DNA of 64,000 nucleotides from Candidatus Jettenia sp. AMX2 (GTDB lineage: Bacteria > Planctomycetota > Brocadiia > Brocadiales > Brocadiaceae), in the NCBI GenBank assembly GCA_030583665.1, contig CP129469.1:558001-622000 (forward strand), written 5' to 3'. Positions 9,507 to 18,537 of this stretch are shown in pieces. Position 1 is the first letter of the stretch; the number at the start of each line of letters is the position of its first letter. The notes under the pieces were generated by a model. The model saw nothing but the letters and a program-made list of their open reading frames with translations, was not told the DNA's origin and made no database searches. The translations under genes were made by a program, and so were the position numbers.

Positions 9507-9814
9507 TTCCCGGCGTCTCAGAAAAATCAATATCTTTAATATGAGGTTAAGATTTATAAGTATGTTCACGGAGCACCGAAAAGTATGTATTGAGTATGGC
9601 GAAATGACAGATAATCCCGCTTGTCTTTATTACTAAAAAATGTTTGAATAAAACGTTAATTGTTTCTTTAGTGCAGGAATTATATCATGCAAAATTTATC
9701 ACGAATAATACGTAAAGTAAATCAAAAAAAGAAAATTCTTAAAGGTTTTATCTGAATTTATATTGAATTATTGTTGCAGATACTCTTATGTAAGTCATTG
9801 CCGGGCGAGATTTA
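9507..9814. other. Intergenic region between msbA and the first polysaccharide glycosyltransferase
   Basis: This AT-rich divergent spacer must hold the promoters for msbA (minus) and the 9815 gene (plus). I see no convincing -35/-10 pair, RNA gene or repeat in it. The upstream part of the small ORF's open frame extends across it on the minus strand. Confidence 0.5.
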
Positions 9815-10858
9815 ATGAAAATATTGTTTGTCGACAGCAAGTCGAGTACTCCTTACGACAGTATGATTATGCGTGAAGAGGGCATCGGTGGTACCGAGGG
9901 TAGCCTGGTCAGGGTTGCCCGCGGCCTTGCATATCATCATGAGATTGCCATAGCTCAATACGGCCGCAGGCAAGCGGTATGGGTGGATGGTGTTCATTAC
10001 CTGCCACGCGATATGGCACCTTTTGGTACCGACATCCCGGATTGTACTATTGTATTGCGCAAACACAAGCTTGTCTGTGACTTCCGCCGCCGTTTTCCAG
10101 CTACATCGTTATATTGTTGGATCCATAACTGGCAGCCGGCCGAAGTGATAATTAAAAGAGCCTGGCTTGCGCGTGCCGGTGCCGGGCTTATTTGTGTCTC
10201 GCAGTCTCATTGTGCACATTCCAATCGCATGATCAACGGACCAGTTGCCCGTTTGCTTGGTGCGGCAGCATTAATTTCAAGGCGGGTGCCGGTACACTAT
10301 ATCTATAATCCCGTTGATGATGATCTGATACCTGATGGAACGGCAGTAGACCGGGACCAGATGATATTTTTCAGTACGGCAAATAAGGGATTGCTCCAAG
10401 TTTTACGCAACTTTACTGCTGTCAGTCATGCGGTGCCAACGATAAAGTTGCTGGTAGCCGGAACAAGACCGGAAGATATGCAATCCAATCATCCGGATTG
10501 TGTAATGATATTACAGCAACCGGGTGTACGCTTGCTTGGCCGGCTACCACAGCAAGAGATACTGATGCATCTCAGGCGCTCACTATGTGTCTTCTATCCG
10601 CAGTCTATGCACCCTGAGACCTTTGGCCTGATCTTCGCTGAGGCCAATGCCGTTGGTGTTCCGGTTCTGGCGCATGATTTCGGGGCAGCTCGTGAGGTGT
10701 TGTGCAGCGAGGATCAACTCGTCGATGCGAATGATACGAATGCAGTTGTAGACAGGATTGTATCGTGGCACCGGGGAGGCCGTCCAAAAGTTGCGGTACG
10801 TCCGGAATTTCGTACCAGTACGGTCATAGCTCATTGGCGGCGATTATTAGAACGGTAA
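9815..10858 (+). CDS. Family 4-like glycosyltransferase, GC-rich
   Basis: This 347-residue protein is a GT-B glycosyltransferase of GT4 type. The N-terminal domain opens KILFVDSKSSTPYDS and has a Gly-rich EGIGGTEGSLVRVARGL loop. The C-terminal domain contains the nucleotide-sugar signature ETFGLIFAEANAVGVPVLA, with the paired glutamates of GT4 enzymes, then AREVL. It would transfer a sugar from an activated donor at the cytoplasmic membrane face. The coding sequence is visibly richer in G+C than its neighbours and prefers GCC/CGC-type codons, suggesting recent acquisition. It is the first plus-strand gene of the polysaccharide region. Donor and acceptor cannot be read. Confidence 0.85.
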   Translation: MKILFVDSKSSTPYDSMIMREEGIGGTEGSLVRVARGLAYHHEIAIAQYGRRQAVWVDGVHYLPRDMAPFGTDIPDCTIVLRKHKLVCDFRRRFPATSLYCWIHNWQPAEVIIKRAWLARAGAGLICVSQSHCAHSNRMINGPVARLLGAAALISRRVPVHYIYNPVDDDLIPDGTAVDRDQMIFFSTANKGLLQVLRNFTAVSHAVPTIKLLVAGTRPEDMQSNHPDCVMILQQPGVRLLGRLPQQEILMHLRRSLCVFYPQSMHPETFGLIFAEANAVGVPVLAHDFGAAREVLCSEDQLVDANDTNAVVDRIVSWHRGGRPKVAVRPEFRTSTVIAHWRRLLER

Positions 10859-11200
10859 ATCAACCGTGTACACCTCAAAGAGGTGTTTGTGATCAATGAT
10901 GTTTGGTTCCTGAGATGGGTGGCCAGCATCCATAATGAATCTGGCTAAGCTTTACTTCAGGGTGTTGCTTGTTGTAGAGGGGAATCCTTTCAAAATTAAA
11001 AAACTTGAAATTTTCCTTCTTTTGTTTTACCATCGGCTCTGTTGGTTATTCAAAGTTATGGATCCCATGATTTGAATAGTTTTTTGAATATTACGATTGT
11101 GCCTGAACTATGAGAAAATTTTCTAAATCGCCTGTAATAAATAACCTGTAATAAATAAAGGGTATCATGCGTTAGCTACATAATATAAAAGGAGCAATCA
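10859..11200. other. Non-coding spacer with a short tandem repeat
   Basis: This 342-bp spacer has no convincing ORF. It holds a 14-bp tandem duplication (11131-11158). The following gene has a ribosome site (AAAGGAGC) just upstream of its ATG. Confidence 0.5.
11131..11158. repeat. 14-bp direct tandem repeat, two copies
   Basis: CCTGTAATAAATAA occurs twice in immediate succession with no mismatch. It lies 42 bp upstream of the FkbM gene and looks like a simple slippage duplication. Confidence 0.85.
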
Positions 11201-11950
11201 ATGAGTAAACGTCTTTATTTTATGTGCAAACGTAAAGGGTTGGTACCAAGAGAGGTGGCAGAGGTCGGGGTTTATTTACCGGAAACATCAAATGTCTTGG
11301 AATTTATCAATGATGGCATTCCGGCTTTACTAATCGAGGCGGATCCGGTATGTGTGGAAAAGTTACGGCAGTATTTTGCATCTTACTCAAATGTAAGCAT
11401 TTTTCCGTATGCAGTTTGGGACGAGAACAGATGCATTGCTCTTTATCGTGCCAATGCCTCTACCTTTATAGGAGAACTTGATGCTTCTCCTGCATTAATC
11501 AATGATAGCTATATCCTAGATAAGGCAGATCGTTTCGAAGTAGAGGCCAGGCGTTTTTGCGAAATAGACAATGGCCGAATCGACTTGCTATCAATTGATA
11601 TTGAGGGTGCGGAGTGGTATGTGATCAAACATCTGAGCAGTTATCCGCAAGTGATTGCTTTGGAGGGTTATTCTGGTGAATACCAAAATCCTTTCTTGCC
11701 TCAGATCGAGCAGTGGATGCGTGAGAATGGTTATGTGAGATGGTTTATAGACAACACGGACATCGTCTATATACAGCGAGGTGTTATTGATCTGACTACT
11801 GGTGAACGATGCCGGAATTTGTTAGCAAGCGCATTGACATTACTGAAACACCGGCTCAAGAGTATAAAGCGGAAGATAAGGAAAAGGATTTTGATTCGTT
11901 TTGAAAGTTCAGCCGATGAAAGGCATTTCTGCCGTAATAATTACTTTTAA
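11201..11950 (+). CDS. FkbM-family methyltransferase
   Basis: FkbM-type enzymes are SAM-dependent O-methyltransferases that often decorate polysaccharides and glycolipids. The protein has AEVGVYLPETSNVLEFI (motif I region), IPALLIEADPVCVEKL (acidic loop binding SAM ribose) and the family core IDLLSIDIEGAEWYVIKHL with ALEGYSG after it. At 249 residues it is a standard length. The last ~40 residues are Lys/Arg-rich (LKHRLKSIKRKIRKRI), possibly a membrane-surface tail. The next gene starts inside its 3' end, so the two are coupled. The target sugar is unknown. Confidence 0.88.
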   Translation: MSKRLYFMCKRKGLVPREVAEVGVYLPETSNVLEFINDGIPALLIEADPVCVEKLRQYFASYSNVSIFPYAVWDENRCIALYRANASTFIGELDASPALINDSYILDKADRFEVEARRFCEIDNGRIDLLSIDIEGAEWYVIKHLSSYPQVIALEGYSGEYQNPFLPQIEQWMRENGYVRWFIDNTDIVYIQRGVIDLTTGERCRNLLASALTLLKHRLKSIKRKIRKRILIRFESSADERHFCRNNYF

Positions 11951-12689
11951 CGAGGAACGTAATATTGCCCGTTGTATTGATTCGCTTGCAGACATAGCCT
12001 CCGAAGTGCTGGTGGTAGATTCATTTTCAAACGATCGTACAATTGAGATTGCCAGAAAAAAAGGAGCAAGGGTTATTCAGCGGGAATGGGAAGGTTATGC
12101 TGCTACAAAAAATTATGCCAATTCACTTGTGCAAAACGAATATATTTTGTCTGTGGATGCTGATGAAGCGCTATCCTGCCATCTAAAAGACTCCATACTC
12201 AAAGAAAAACAGAGAGGGTTAAAAGGCGTTTATGAATTCAGCCGGCTTACAAACTATTGTGGAAAATGGATACGATACGGAGGCTGGTATCCCGATAGAA
12301 AGATCCGGCTTTTTCCTAAAGATGGCAGTCTTTGGAACGGAGAATTTGTGCATGAAAAACTTTCCTTTTCAGGCGATCCGGTTAAAACTACATTAAAGGG
12401 TGACCTCCTTCATTATTCTTACTATACTATTCAAGACCATCGTTTGCGCATTGAAAAATATTCCGTACTGGAGGCTAAAAAACTTCAGGCTAACAGGAAA
12501 AGATTTTTTTGGGTGGGTCTTGTATTAGGCCCACCATTACAATTCATCAAAATGTATTTTTTAAAGGCAGGTTTTCTGGACGGTTATTATGGCTTTGCGG
12601 TTGCGGCTATGTCGGCTTTTGCTAAATTCAAAAGATACAATGAGGCGATCAAATTAAACAATAAAACAGGAAAAACAATATCTGAATAA
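11916..12689 (+). CDS. GT2 glycosyltransferase, WaaE/KdtX-like
   Basis: This family 2 glycosyltransferase resembles WaaE-type LPS core enzymes. It begins ISAVIITFNEERNIARCIDSL, has the donor-site VLVVDSFSNDRTIEIARKKGA, and the DxD motif VDADEAL. These are followed by the family's YGGWYPDRKIRLF and EFVHEKL segments and a C-terminal hydrophobic stretch. I use the ATG at 11916, which removes five residues of an upstream TTG extension. It overlaps the 3' end of the FkbM gene by 35 bp in a different frame. A related GT2 lies at 41865-42659 on the other strand. Confidence 0.88.
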   Translation: MKGISAVIITFNEERNIARCIDSLADIASEVLVVDSFSNDRTIEIARKKGARVIQREWEGYAATKNYANSLVQNEYILSVDADEALSCHLKDSILKEKQRGLKGVYEFSRLTNYCGKWIRYGGWYPDRKIRLFPKDGSLWNGEFVHEKLSFSGDPVKTTLKGDLLHYSYYTIQDHRLRIEKYSVLEAKKLQANRKRFFWVGLVLGPPLQFIKMYFLKAGFLDGYYGFAVAAMSAFAKFKRYNEAIKLNNKTGKTISE

Positions 12690-12722
12690 AAACATGCCTG
12701 ATTTAAAAAGGTTATACACAGA

Positions 12723-12797
12723 GTGCTATTAATCAAATACATATCTCCTTTTTATACGGGGACAAGCATGTCATTCCCGTTTATGGAAAAACTATGA
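12723..12797 (+). CDS. Possible 24-codon upstream ORF overlapping the next gene's start
   Basis: GTG at 12723 opens a 24-codon frame (LLIKYISPFYTGTSMSF...) whose TGA overlaps the ATG of the following glycosyltransferase. The peptide resembles the first residues of a glycosyltransferase, so it may be the stub of a displaced gene or a translational leader. No homology is claimed. Confidence 0.22.
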   Translation: MLLIKYISPFYTGTSMSFPFMEKL

Positions 12798-13930
12798 ATA
12801 AAAATAATATTATTGGCATTATTTGCAGTTCCTCTAGCTATGGAGGACTGGAATTAAATTTAATGAAACTGGCAATATGGCTTCAGGAAAGAAAAAACAA
12901 GGTAATATTTTATGCCGTTGATAATGATCCTTTGTATAATACAATAGAAAGAGGCAAACAACTTGAATTAAGGCCAATTAAGAGGCATAGAAAATATTGT
13001 GATATAATAAATGCCTTCCGCCTGCGTAAAAGATTGTTGCAAGACCAAGTTCAGGTACTGATCATATCGCATAACAGGGATATTAGTATTGCTGGAATTT
13101 GCAAAACACTGATGTTTAATAAATTAAAAATTATGTATCAGCAACAGATGCAAATTGGTTCCAGGAAAAAGGATATTTTCCACACGATTCGCTATTCAAA
13201 AATAGATGCATGGCTTTGTCCGCTTAACTGGCTTTCTGAACAGGTAAAGAAGAAGACAAGGGTGAAACCGGGTATTGTTCATATTGTGCCTTTTGGTATC
13301 GCTTTAGAAGATTTTCGGGAAGATAGCATTACCAAAACCGAAGCAAGATATAAGTTAGGTATCCCTGAAACAGCTTTGATTATAGGTGTTATTGGAAGAC
13401 TTGATCCTCAGAAAGGACAACATTTTTTAATTAAATGCATATATCATCTTCAAAAAAATCACGGTGATATCCACCTTTTAATCGTTGGAGAGTCAACAAA
13501 GAATGAAGGTGATATATATATGAATGAATTAAGAAATCTGATTAAAGGCTGCAATTTAGAGGAAAAAATTCACCTTAGGCCATTTCTTGAACGCCCGGCG
13601 ATATTCTACAAAGCTATTGATATTTTTGCACTGGCTTCATTAAGCGAAACATGTGGCACGGTTATCATTGAGGCAATGGCATCAGGGGTTCCTATAATTG
13701 CTACGAACACTGGAGGTACGCCTGAATTATTAGAACAAGGTAAACTTGGTTTTCTTTATTCTCCTGAGAATCAGGAAGAATTTCTCAGTCAAATTTCTTT
13801 TCTGTTGAATAACGCAGGCGTTGCTAAAGAAAAGGCAGAAAAAGCCAGGGAAAAAGCCGAAAAGCAGTTTTCAAATAATTATCAATGCGAAAAAATAGAA
13901 CATATAATAACTAAATTGTTAAAGCACTGA
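12794..13930 (+). CDS. Family 4 glycosyltransferase
   Basis: This is a GT-B enzyme of 378 residues. The N-terminal domain opens IIGIICSSSSYGGLELNLMKL. The donor-binding domain has IIGVIGRLDPQKGQHFLI and the EX7E signature SETCGTVIIEAMASGVPIIAT, followed by GGTPELLEQG. It transfers a sugar from a nucleotide donor during cell-surface polysaccharide or LPS assembly. The C-terminus has a Lys/Glu-rich helix (AKEKAEKAREKAEKQF). It is the last plus-strand gene before the convergent GT9 gene, 42 bp away. Confidence 0.9.
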   Translation: MNKNNIIGIICSSSSYGGLELNLMKLAIWLQERKNKVIFYAVDNDPLYNTIERGKQLELRPIKRHRKYCDIINAFRLRKRLLQDQVQVLIISHNRDISIAGICKTLMFNKLKIMYQQQMQIGSRKKDIFHTIRYSKIDAWLCPLNWLSEQVKKKTRVKPGIVHIVPFGIALEDFREDSITKTEARYKLGIPETALIIGVIGRLDPQKGQHFLIKCIYHLQKNHGDIHLLIVGESTKNEGDIYMNELRNLIKGCNLEEKIHLRPFLERPAIFYKAIDIFALASLSETCGTVIIEAMASGVPIIATNTGGTPELLEQGKLGFLYSPENQEEFLSQISFLLNNAGVAKEKAEKAREKAEKQFSNNYQCEKIEHIITKLLKH

Positions 13931-13971
13931 TTTCCACTCAGAAAAATAAAACCACTCTAAATTTTAGAATG

Positions 13972-15000
13972 TTACCTGAAATACACAAGCTTATCTAAAG
14001 ATTTCAGATATTGAGCAACGTTTTCAGGGGGGATTTTTTCAATACAGTTGCAATCTTTTTTCTGCATGCAACTCTTACAATTTTCATCAAATACAAGAGT
14101 TTTTACATGAGGGCCTATAGGTGACCATCTTCCGGGGTGAATAGGGCGCATAGGAGAATACAAACCAATTGCGTGTTTTCCCAGGGCAGAGGCCAGATGG
14201 AGGGGGCCTGTACTTGCTCCTATCAGACCATCAATAGCTGATAATAAACCAATCAGCTCTTCCAATCGTAATTTTCCGGTTAAGTTATAAACATGCGATT
14301 TTTCAAAAGGCAAGTTTCCTTTTAGCAGATGGCCTTCTTCCCTGGTTCCTGTTATCAGCAAATTAAACCGGTCTTCCGGCAATAATTCAATAAGTTTTGC
14401 AAAGTTTTTAAATCCCCATTCTTTTGCGCTTCCTTTTGATTTGGGATGCAGTACTAAATTAAATTTCTTACCGGAAAGTAAAGAAGAGAACTCTCGATGG
14501 AGAGGCTTTATCTTATTTAATCCATAAAAGCCAGAAATTTTGTTTAGGTCATAATGTTTGTGATGGCCAATAGCACTTAATAACTTCAGGTTAAGTTGTG
14601 TTTCATGAAGAGAAGAGTGTTTTCTCGTAAAGCTGACGGTTTTGTTACAGGTAAAAAAATGATACCATCGTCTGTTGGTGCCTATCCGGTAAGGAATTTT
14701 TGCATGCTTGGCAAGAAAAGCAATTTCCCTTTCCGGGAAAACATGAAAAATAGCATCTGCTTTCTGAGATTTCAGAAATGCAATTTGTTCATATTTACTT
14801 TTCTCTTTTATTTCGTCCCAATTTAAAAAGGTATTAATATGACTGCATGCCTCTATTACAGGTTTCGTGTAAGTATTTCCCAAAAACATCAACCAGCTTG
14901 CAGGAAAAAGACTACGCATGACCCCAACCATAGGCAGGGTAAGGACAACATCCCCAATGCTGTCGGTACGGCTGATGATGATTTTTTTCAATTTAATCAT
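13972..15000 (-). CDS. Family 9 glycosyltransferase (LPS heptosyltransferase-like)
   Basis: GT9 enzymes add heptose from ADP-heptose to the LPS inner core. This 342-residue protein has the N-terminal IIISRTDSIGDVVLTLPMVG and a C-terminal donor domain with FNLVLHPKSKGSAKEWG, FNLLITGTREEG and IDGLIGASTGPLHLASALG. A Cys cluster near the end (CKSCMQKKDCNC) occurs in some GT9 members. It is transcribed opposite to its neighbours. A second GT9 gene lies at 39510-40592. Confidence 0.9.
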   Translation of the reverse strand: MIKLKKIIISRTDSIGDVVLTLPMVGVMRSLFPASWLMFLGNTYTKPVIEACSHINTFLNWDEIKEKSKYEQIAFLKSQKADAIFHVFPEREIAFLAKHAKIPYRIGTNRRWYHFFTCNKTVSFTRKHSSLHETQLNLKLLSAIGHHKHYDLNKISGFYGLNKIKPLHREFSSLLSGKKFNLVLHPKSKGSAKEWGFKNFAKLIELLPEDRFNLLITGTREEGHLLKGNLPFEKSHVYNLTGKLRLEELIGLLSAIDGLIGASTGPLHLASALGKHAIGLYSPMRPIHPGRWSPIGPHVKTLVFDENCKSCMQKKDCNCIEKIPPENVAQYLKSLDKLVYFR

Positions 15001-15855
15001 GAGAAAAACTCATTACGAAAATCTTCGGATGTACCATCCCTTTTTTCTTCCTTATTGTGGTATTCCATCCCTCCCACCACAGTTAAATTCCAAAAGTATT
15101 AAACTATTTTCATTCCTGAAAGTGTGTTGGTTCTGCGTGAATTGGTCAAATCCAAAACAAAAATAAGCGACAAATTTGCCTTCAGCAAAATATGAGTTTT
15201 TTTAGGCATGGAGGAATCTCTGGATATCCAGTGATATTGTTTCATTGTGGGTAGATGAGCTGCAGGCTCATCCAGACGGACATCCGACATTACCCGGCCG
15301 GCTATCCCTGGCTGGCTCTTCAGCAGAGCCTGCTTCTGTTTTGCCGGCCGGTAGTAGTATTCCATCTTGTTCGGCTTTTGTCAACCCCGAAGAATCTTTA
15401 CACATTCGCCTGATTCTTTTTTTCACGTGCTTCATACAACTTTCCGTCACGTTCAGAAAAATGACCTGTTTACGGTCTTCCCGTTTATCTTTTGGTGCAA
15501 TATACCCCAAACAATCCACAAAACCTTCCACGATTCTTCTTATGTCATTCGCAAATAATAGCGTAAAAAGCAACGACTTCACTACGCAGGCCAGGCGAAA
15601 TCCACTCTGCTTTTAATCTTATATAAATAATTAAAATAATTGCCAAGAATTTTTTAGATGATTATAATTAAGGTTGTTGATATTACTCTGTTGATTTATC
15701 AAAAACACCCATAAAGAGCTATGAATAACTGAACTTTTCGACAGAGTTCAAGCCGAATCTCAGCGAAAATAAAGTCTTTTGTCTGCTTCCTGTGTTTTGT
15801 TGTGGCTATGCCAGTGTATGGAAAAAACAATTTCCTGGATAAATGGAAGGGTAAT
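15001..15855. other. 855-bp spacer with a GC-rich structured element and no convincing gene
   Basis: This divergent region is mostly AT-rich, with one abruptly GC-rich patch (15254-15354) of inverted repeats. On the minus strand an open frame from a GTG at 15582 to 15268 (104 codons, Lys/Arg-rich, centre KDKREDRKQVIFLNV) might be a small gene or remnant. It lacks a ribosome site and its C-terminal part is just the repeat patch read through, so I do not call it. A plus-strand open frame in front of the next gene (GTG 15802) is discussed there. Confidence 0.45.
15254..15354. repeat. GC-rich nested inverted repeats, possible structured element
   Basis: Three pairings are visible: GATGAGC/GCTCATC (15254-15260 with 15266-15272), GGCTCT/AGAGCC around 15314-15330, and two copies of the self-complementary CCGGCCGG near 15294 and 15344 that can close an outer stem around the second. 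The patch is much richer in GC than its surroundings. It may be a REP/MITE-like repeat or structured RNA; no second copy is seen in the window. Confidence 0.5.
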
Positions 15856-16818
15856 ATGATTAACTTTTTTGGGGGCAGGGAAATATTGTCGCCACCGGCA
15901 CTTAATGACTATAAATCCACATCATCTCCTCGCAGTCGTATGGAAGGGGGTCTCCGTACCAGAGGTATGTTTCACAAAAAAACAGAGCAAGGTAAACCCC
16001 TTGTTTCGATTATCACCGTTGTCCGTAATGGTGAAAAGTATCTTGAGCATACCATCCAAAATGTGATTCATCAAACGTATGATAACATCGAGTATATCGT
16101 TATTGACGGAGGATCAACGGATGGTACGTTGGATATAATAAGAAAAAATGACAATAAAGTTGCATACTGGCTAAGTGAGCCGGACGAGGGAATAAGTGAC
16201 GCCTTTAATAAAGGCATTTCACTTGCATCGGGAGATATTATAGGCATCATCAATGCCGATGACTGGTATGAGGTGGATACGGTAGGAAATGTTGTCAAAC
16301 GGTTTTCTGAATGTAAAGCTGATGTTGTTCATGGAATAATAATATATGGAGATGTATTGATTTACCCGGATGAGAGAATGCTGATTTACGAGATGGCTAT
16401 AAATCATCCTACAGTATTTGTAACCCATCGCAGTTATCTGAAATTGGGTCTTTTTCGCAAGGATTTCCGTTATGCAATGGACTATGACTGGATTTTACGG
16501 GCAAAAAGCGCAGGGCTAACCTTTTCCTTTATAGACAAGTGTCTTGCAAACATGCGGCAGGGAGGAGTTTCTGACCGCCAGTGGCGAATGGCTGTACAGG
16601 AAGTTTTAAAGGCTCAGAACGTACATTATCCCGATCGTTTTCTTTTTAATTATCTGTTTTTTACCTTTCAAATTATCAAGGGAACTTTCCGGCGCTTATT
16701 TGAAAAGATAGGTCTTCGGAAAGTAGTACAATTGTATCATTCCTACATATCAATAGTTAAAAAAAAGAGGGTCGATAGCCGGGCTTCTTGTAATAATAAT
16801 GACCAATATATTAATTAA
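15856..16818 (+). CDS. GT2 glycosyltransferase (WcaA/colanic-acid type)
   Basis: This family 2 glycosyltransferase has the core PLVSIITVVRNGEKYLEHTI, the donor loop IEYIVIDGGSTDGTLDII, the metal-binding IINADDWY and a later MDYDWILRAKSAG. About 45 residues precede the core. I chose the ATG at 15856 because GGAAGGG lies just upstream; an in-frame GTG at 15802 or ATG at 15808 would extend it by 16-18 residues. It overlaps the next glycosyltransferase by 20 bp, showing coupling. It probably adds a sugar to the lipid-linked oligosaccharide at the inner face of the inner membrane. Confidence 0.88.
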   Translation: MINFFGGREILSPPALNDYKSTSSPRSRMEGGLRTRGMFHKKTEQGKPLVSIITVVRNGEKYLEHTIQNVIHQTYDNIEYIVIDGGSTDGTLDIIRKNDNKVAYWLSEPDEGISDAFNKGISLASGDIIGIINADDWYEVDTVGNVVKRFSECKADVVHGIIIYGDVLIYPDERMLIYEMAINHPTVFVTHRSYLKLGLFRKDFRYAMDYDWILRAKSAGLTFSFIDKCLANMRQGGVSDRQWRMAVQEVLKAQNVHYPDRFLFNYLFFTFQIIKGTFRRLFEKIGLRKVVQLYHSYISIVKKKRVDSRASCNNNDQYIN

Positions 16819-17896
16819 CGCCCGTTTTCTGACACAGCCTCTTACAGGGGTTCAAAGATATGCCCTTGAATTAGTAAAGGCATTTGACAAGCTCATAGAT
16901 AAGGGTGAGTTCAAAGGGTATAAGTTTGAATTATTAGCTCCCCCATATAAACATTTGCATAAGCTTGAATTAAAAAACATCGGCCTTCGAAGAGTAGGTT
17001 TTTCTTCCGGATATGTGTGGGAACAGTTTGAGCTTCCCTTCTATGCAAAAAAAGGTCTGCTGTTTTGCCCGGGGAATGTGGCTCCCTTGATCTCATTGTT
17101 TTCAGGACAGAAGGTAGTGGTTACAGTTCACAGTCTGTCATATCATTATTTTCCTGAGGCATACAGGCTTTTATTTAAACTGGCAAACAGGGTTATCATA
17201 CCTTCTGTCTTCAAAAAAGCAGATGCTGTGATAACAGTGTCACAATCCGAAAGAGGCTCGATTCTCACCTATTACTCTGGAGTAAAAGACAGGCTTTTTG
17301 TGGTTCAACATGGAACATTTTCATGTAAAAGGCAGGATGGTAAGGCATCTCGGTATAACAGTGAAACTGTCCCTTCTGTTTTGTATGTAGGTTCATTGAG
17401 TAAGGGAAAGAACCTTGATGGTGTTCTCAATGCTGCAAGATTGCTGAATAAAAAAGGCAAGGTAAAATTTATAATTGTAGGAGCATATGAAAAAATTTTC
17501 AGTCATACAGAGCATGACTTTGCTGCTGCATATGTGGATTTTAAAGGGCAGATTAATGACACAGAAGAATTGGCTAAACTTTATAAGGTAGCCTCATGTT
17601 TTGTATTTCCATCGTTTTACGAAAGCTTTGGCTTTCCGGTCCTCGAAGCTATGAGTTGCGGCTGTCCTGTGGTAACGTCTCATACCGGTTCTCTTCCGGA
17701 AATATGCGGAGATGCCGCACTTTATTGTAATCCGTATGACCCATGTGATATTGCTGAAAAAATAATGCAGGTATTATCTGACAAAGCTTTACAGAAGGGG
17801 CTGCAGCAAAAGGGTTTTAATCAGGCCAGGAAATTCAGCTGGGAAAGATGTGCAAGGGAGACACTTGCGGTAATTGAAAAGATGCTGTCCGGTTGA
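16799..17896 (+). CDS. Family 4 glycosyltransferase (mannosyl/rhamnosyltransferase-like)
   Basis: This 365-residue GT4 enzyme opens NILINARFLTQPLTGVQRYA, a start typical of O-antigen mannosyl- or rhamnosyltransferases. Its donor domain has VLYVGSLSKGKNLDGVL and the EX7E signature ESFGFPVLEAMSCGCPVVTS followed by SLPEICGDAALYCNPYD. It begins within the preceding GT2 gene. The donor is not determined by sequence; GDP-mannose or dTDP-rhamnose would be usual for this subfamily. Confidence 0.9.
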   Translation: MTNILINARFLTQPLTGVQRYALELVKAFDKLIDKGEFKGYKFELLAPPYKHLHKLELKNIGLRRVGFSSGYVWEQFELPFYAKKGLLFCPGNVAPLISLFSGQKVVVTVHSLSYHYFPEAYRLLFKLANRVIIPSVFKKADAVITVSQSERGSILTYYSGVKDRLFVVQHGTFSCKRQDGKASRYNSETVPSVLYVGSLSKGKNLDGVLNAARLLNKKGKVKFIIVGAYEKIFSHTEHDFAAAYVDFKGQINDTEELAKLYKVASCFVFPSFYESFGFPVLEAMSCGCPVVTSHTGSLPEICGDAALYCNPYDPCDIAEKIMQVLSDKALQKGLQQKGFNQARKFSWERCARETLAVIEKMLSG

Positions 17897-18537
17897 AGTC
17901 TCCTTATAGTTAATAGAGAATGTAACGATCTAAAAAAACTATACGCATACCAGCAAAAGAAAGAAAAGTAGTGATTTGTTAGTCAGGGAATTGATTGTTT
18001 ATTCGTAAAGATCTCCAAGAATTAAATCGTTTTGCTCAAAATCATTTTCCCTTGACAGCACCTGAGTAATTGTGATAAATTCACTCTTCGCCGAAAGATA
18101 ATATAAGGCCTTTTTTGTGAGTAGGTTATATAAATACGATATGTAACCTAAAAGGGAGAAATTCAGACTTTTTCTGTCAGTCATACAATTATACCGTGGT
18201 TCCCATAACACGAACCAGTACAATATCTCGATTATAGAGGAATTTCCATGATTATTTAAACAGCTTTACGACAATTCCGCAATTCCTTTTTTAGGGGGGA
18301 GGCTTTGAAGAACTAACCTGAGAGAATGTTTGCGTAACTAATATCGTTGCAAGGAGTGAGGCAATGAGCAATCTGTTTTTGCTGAAAGACGGATGATAAC
18401 TGTGTAACCATTTTAATGAAACGTTGGATAGCGTTTGAAAGCGCTTTAAAATATTGATTGTCAGGTGATGAACATATTATGAATGCCAGGGAAATAGCGA
18501 GGTTGACAAAAAGACATTTTTCTGGGAAGTGGAACTA
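17897..18537. other. Spacer upstream of gmd, with one possible small minus-strand ORF
   Basis: This 641-bp spacer lies between two plus-strand genes. On the minus strand, ATG 18184 to 17999 encodes 61 residues (MTDRKSLNFSLLGYISYLYN...), plausible but unrecognised and without a ribosome site. The rest has no ORF, RNA or repeat I can support. A spacer this large inside the cluster suggests a promoter for the gmd block or a deleted gene. Confidence 0.4.

Noticed and set aside
15268-15582. Minus-strand ORF of 104 codons in the spacer
   Set aside because: No ribosome site, no recognised family, and its last third is the GC-rich repeat read through.
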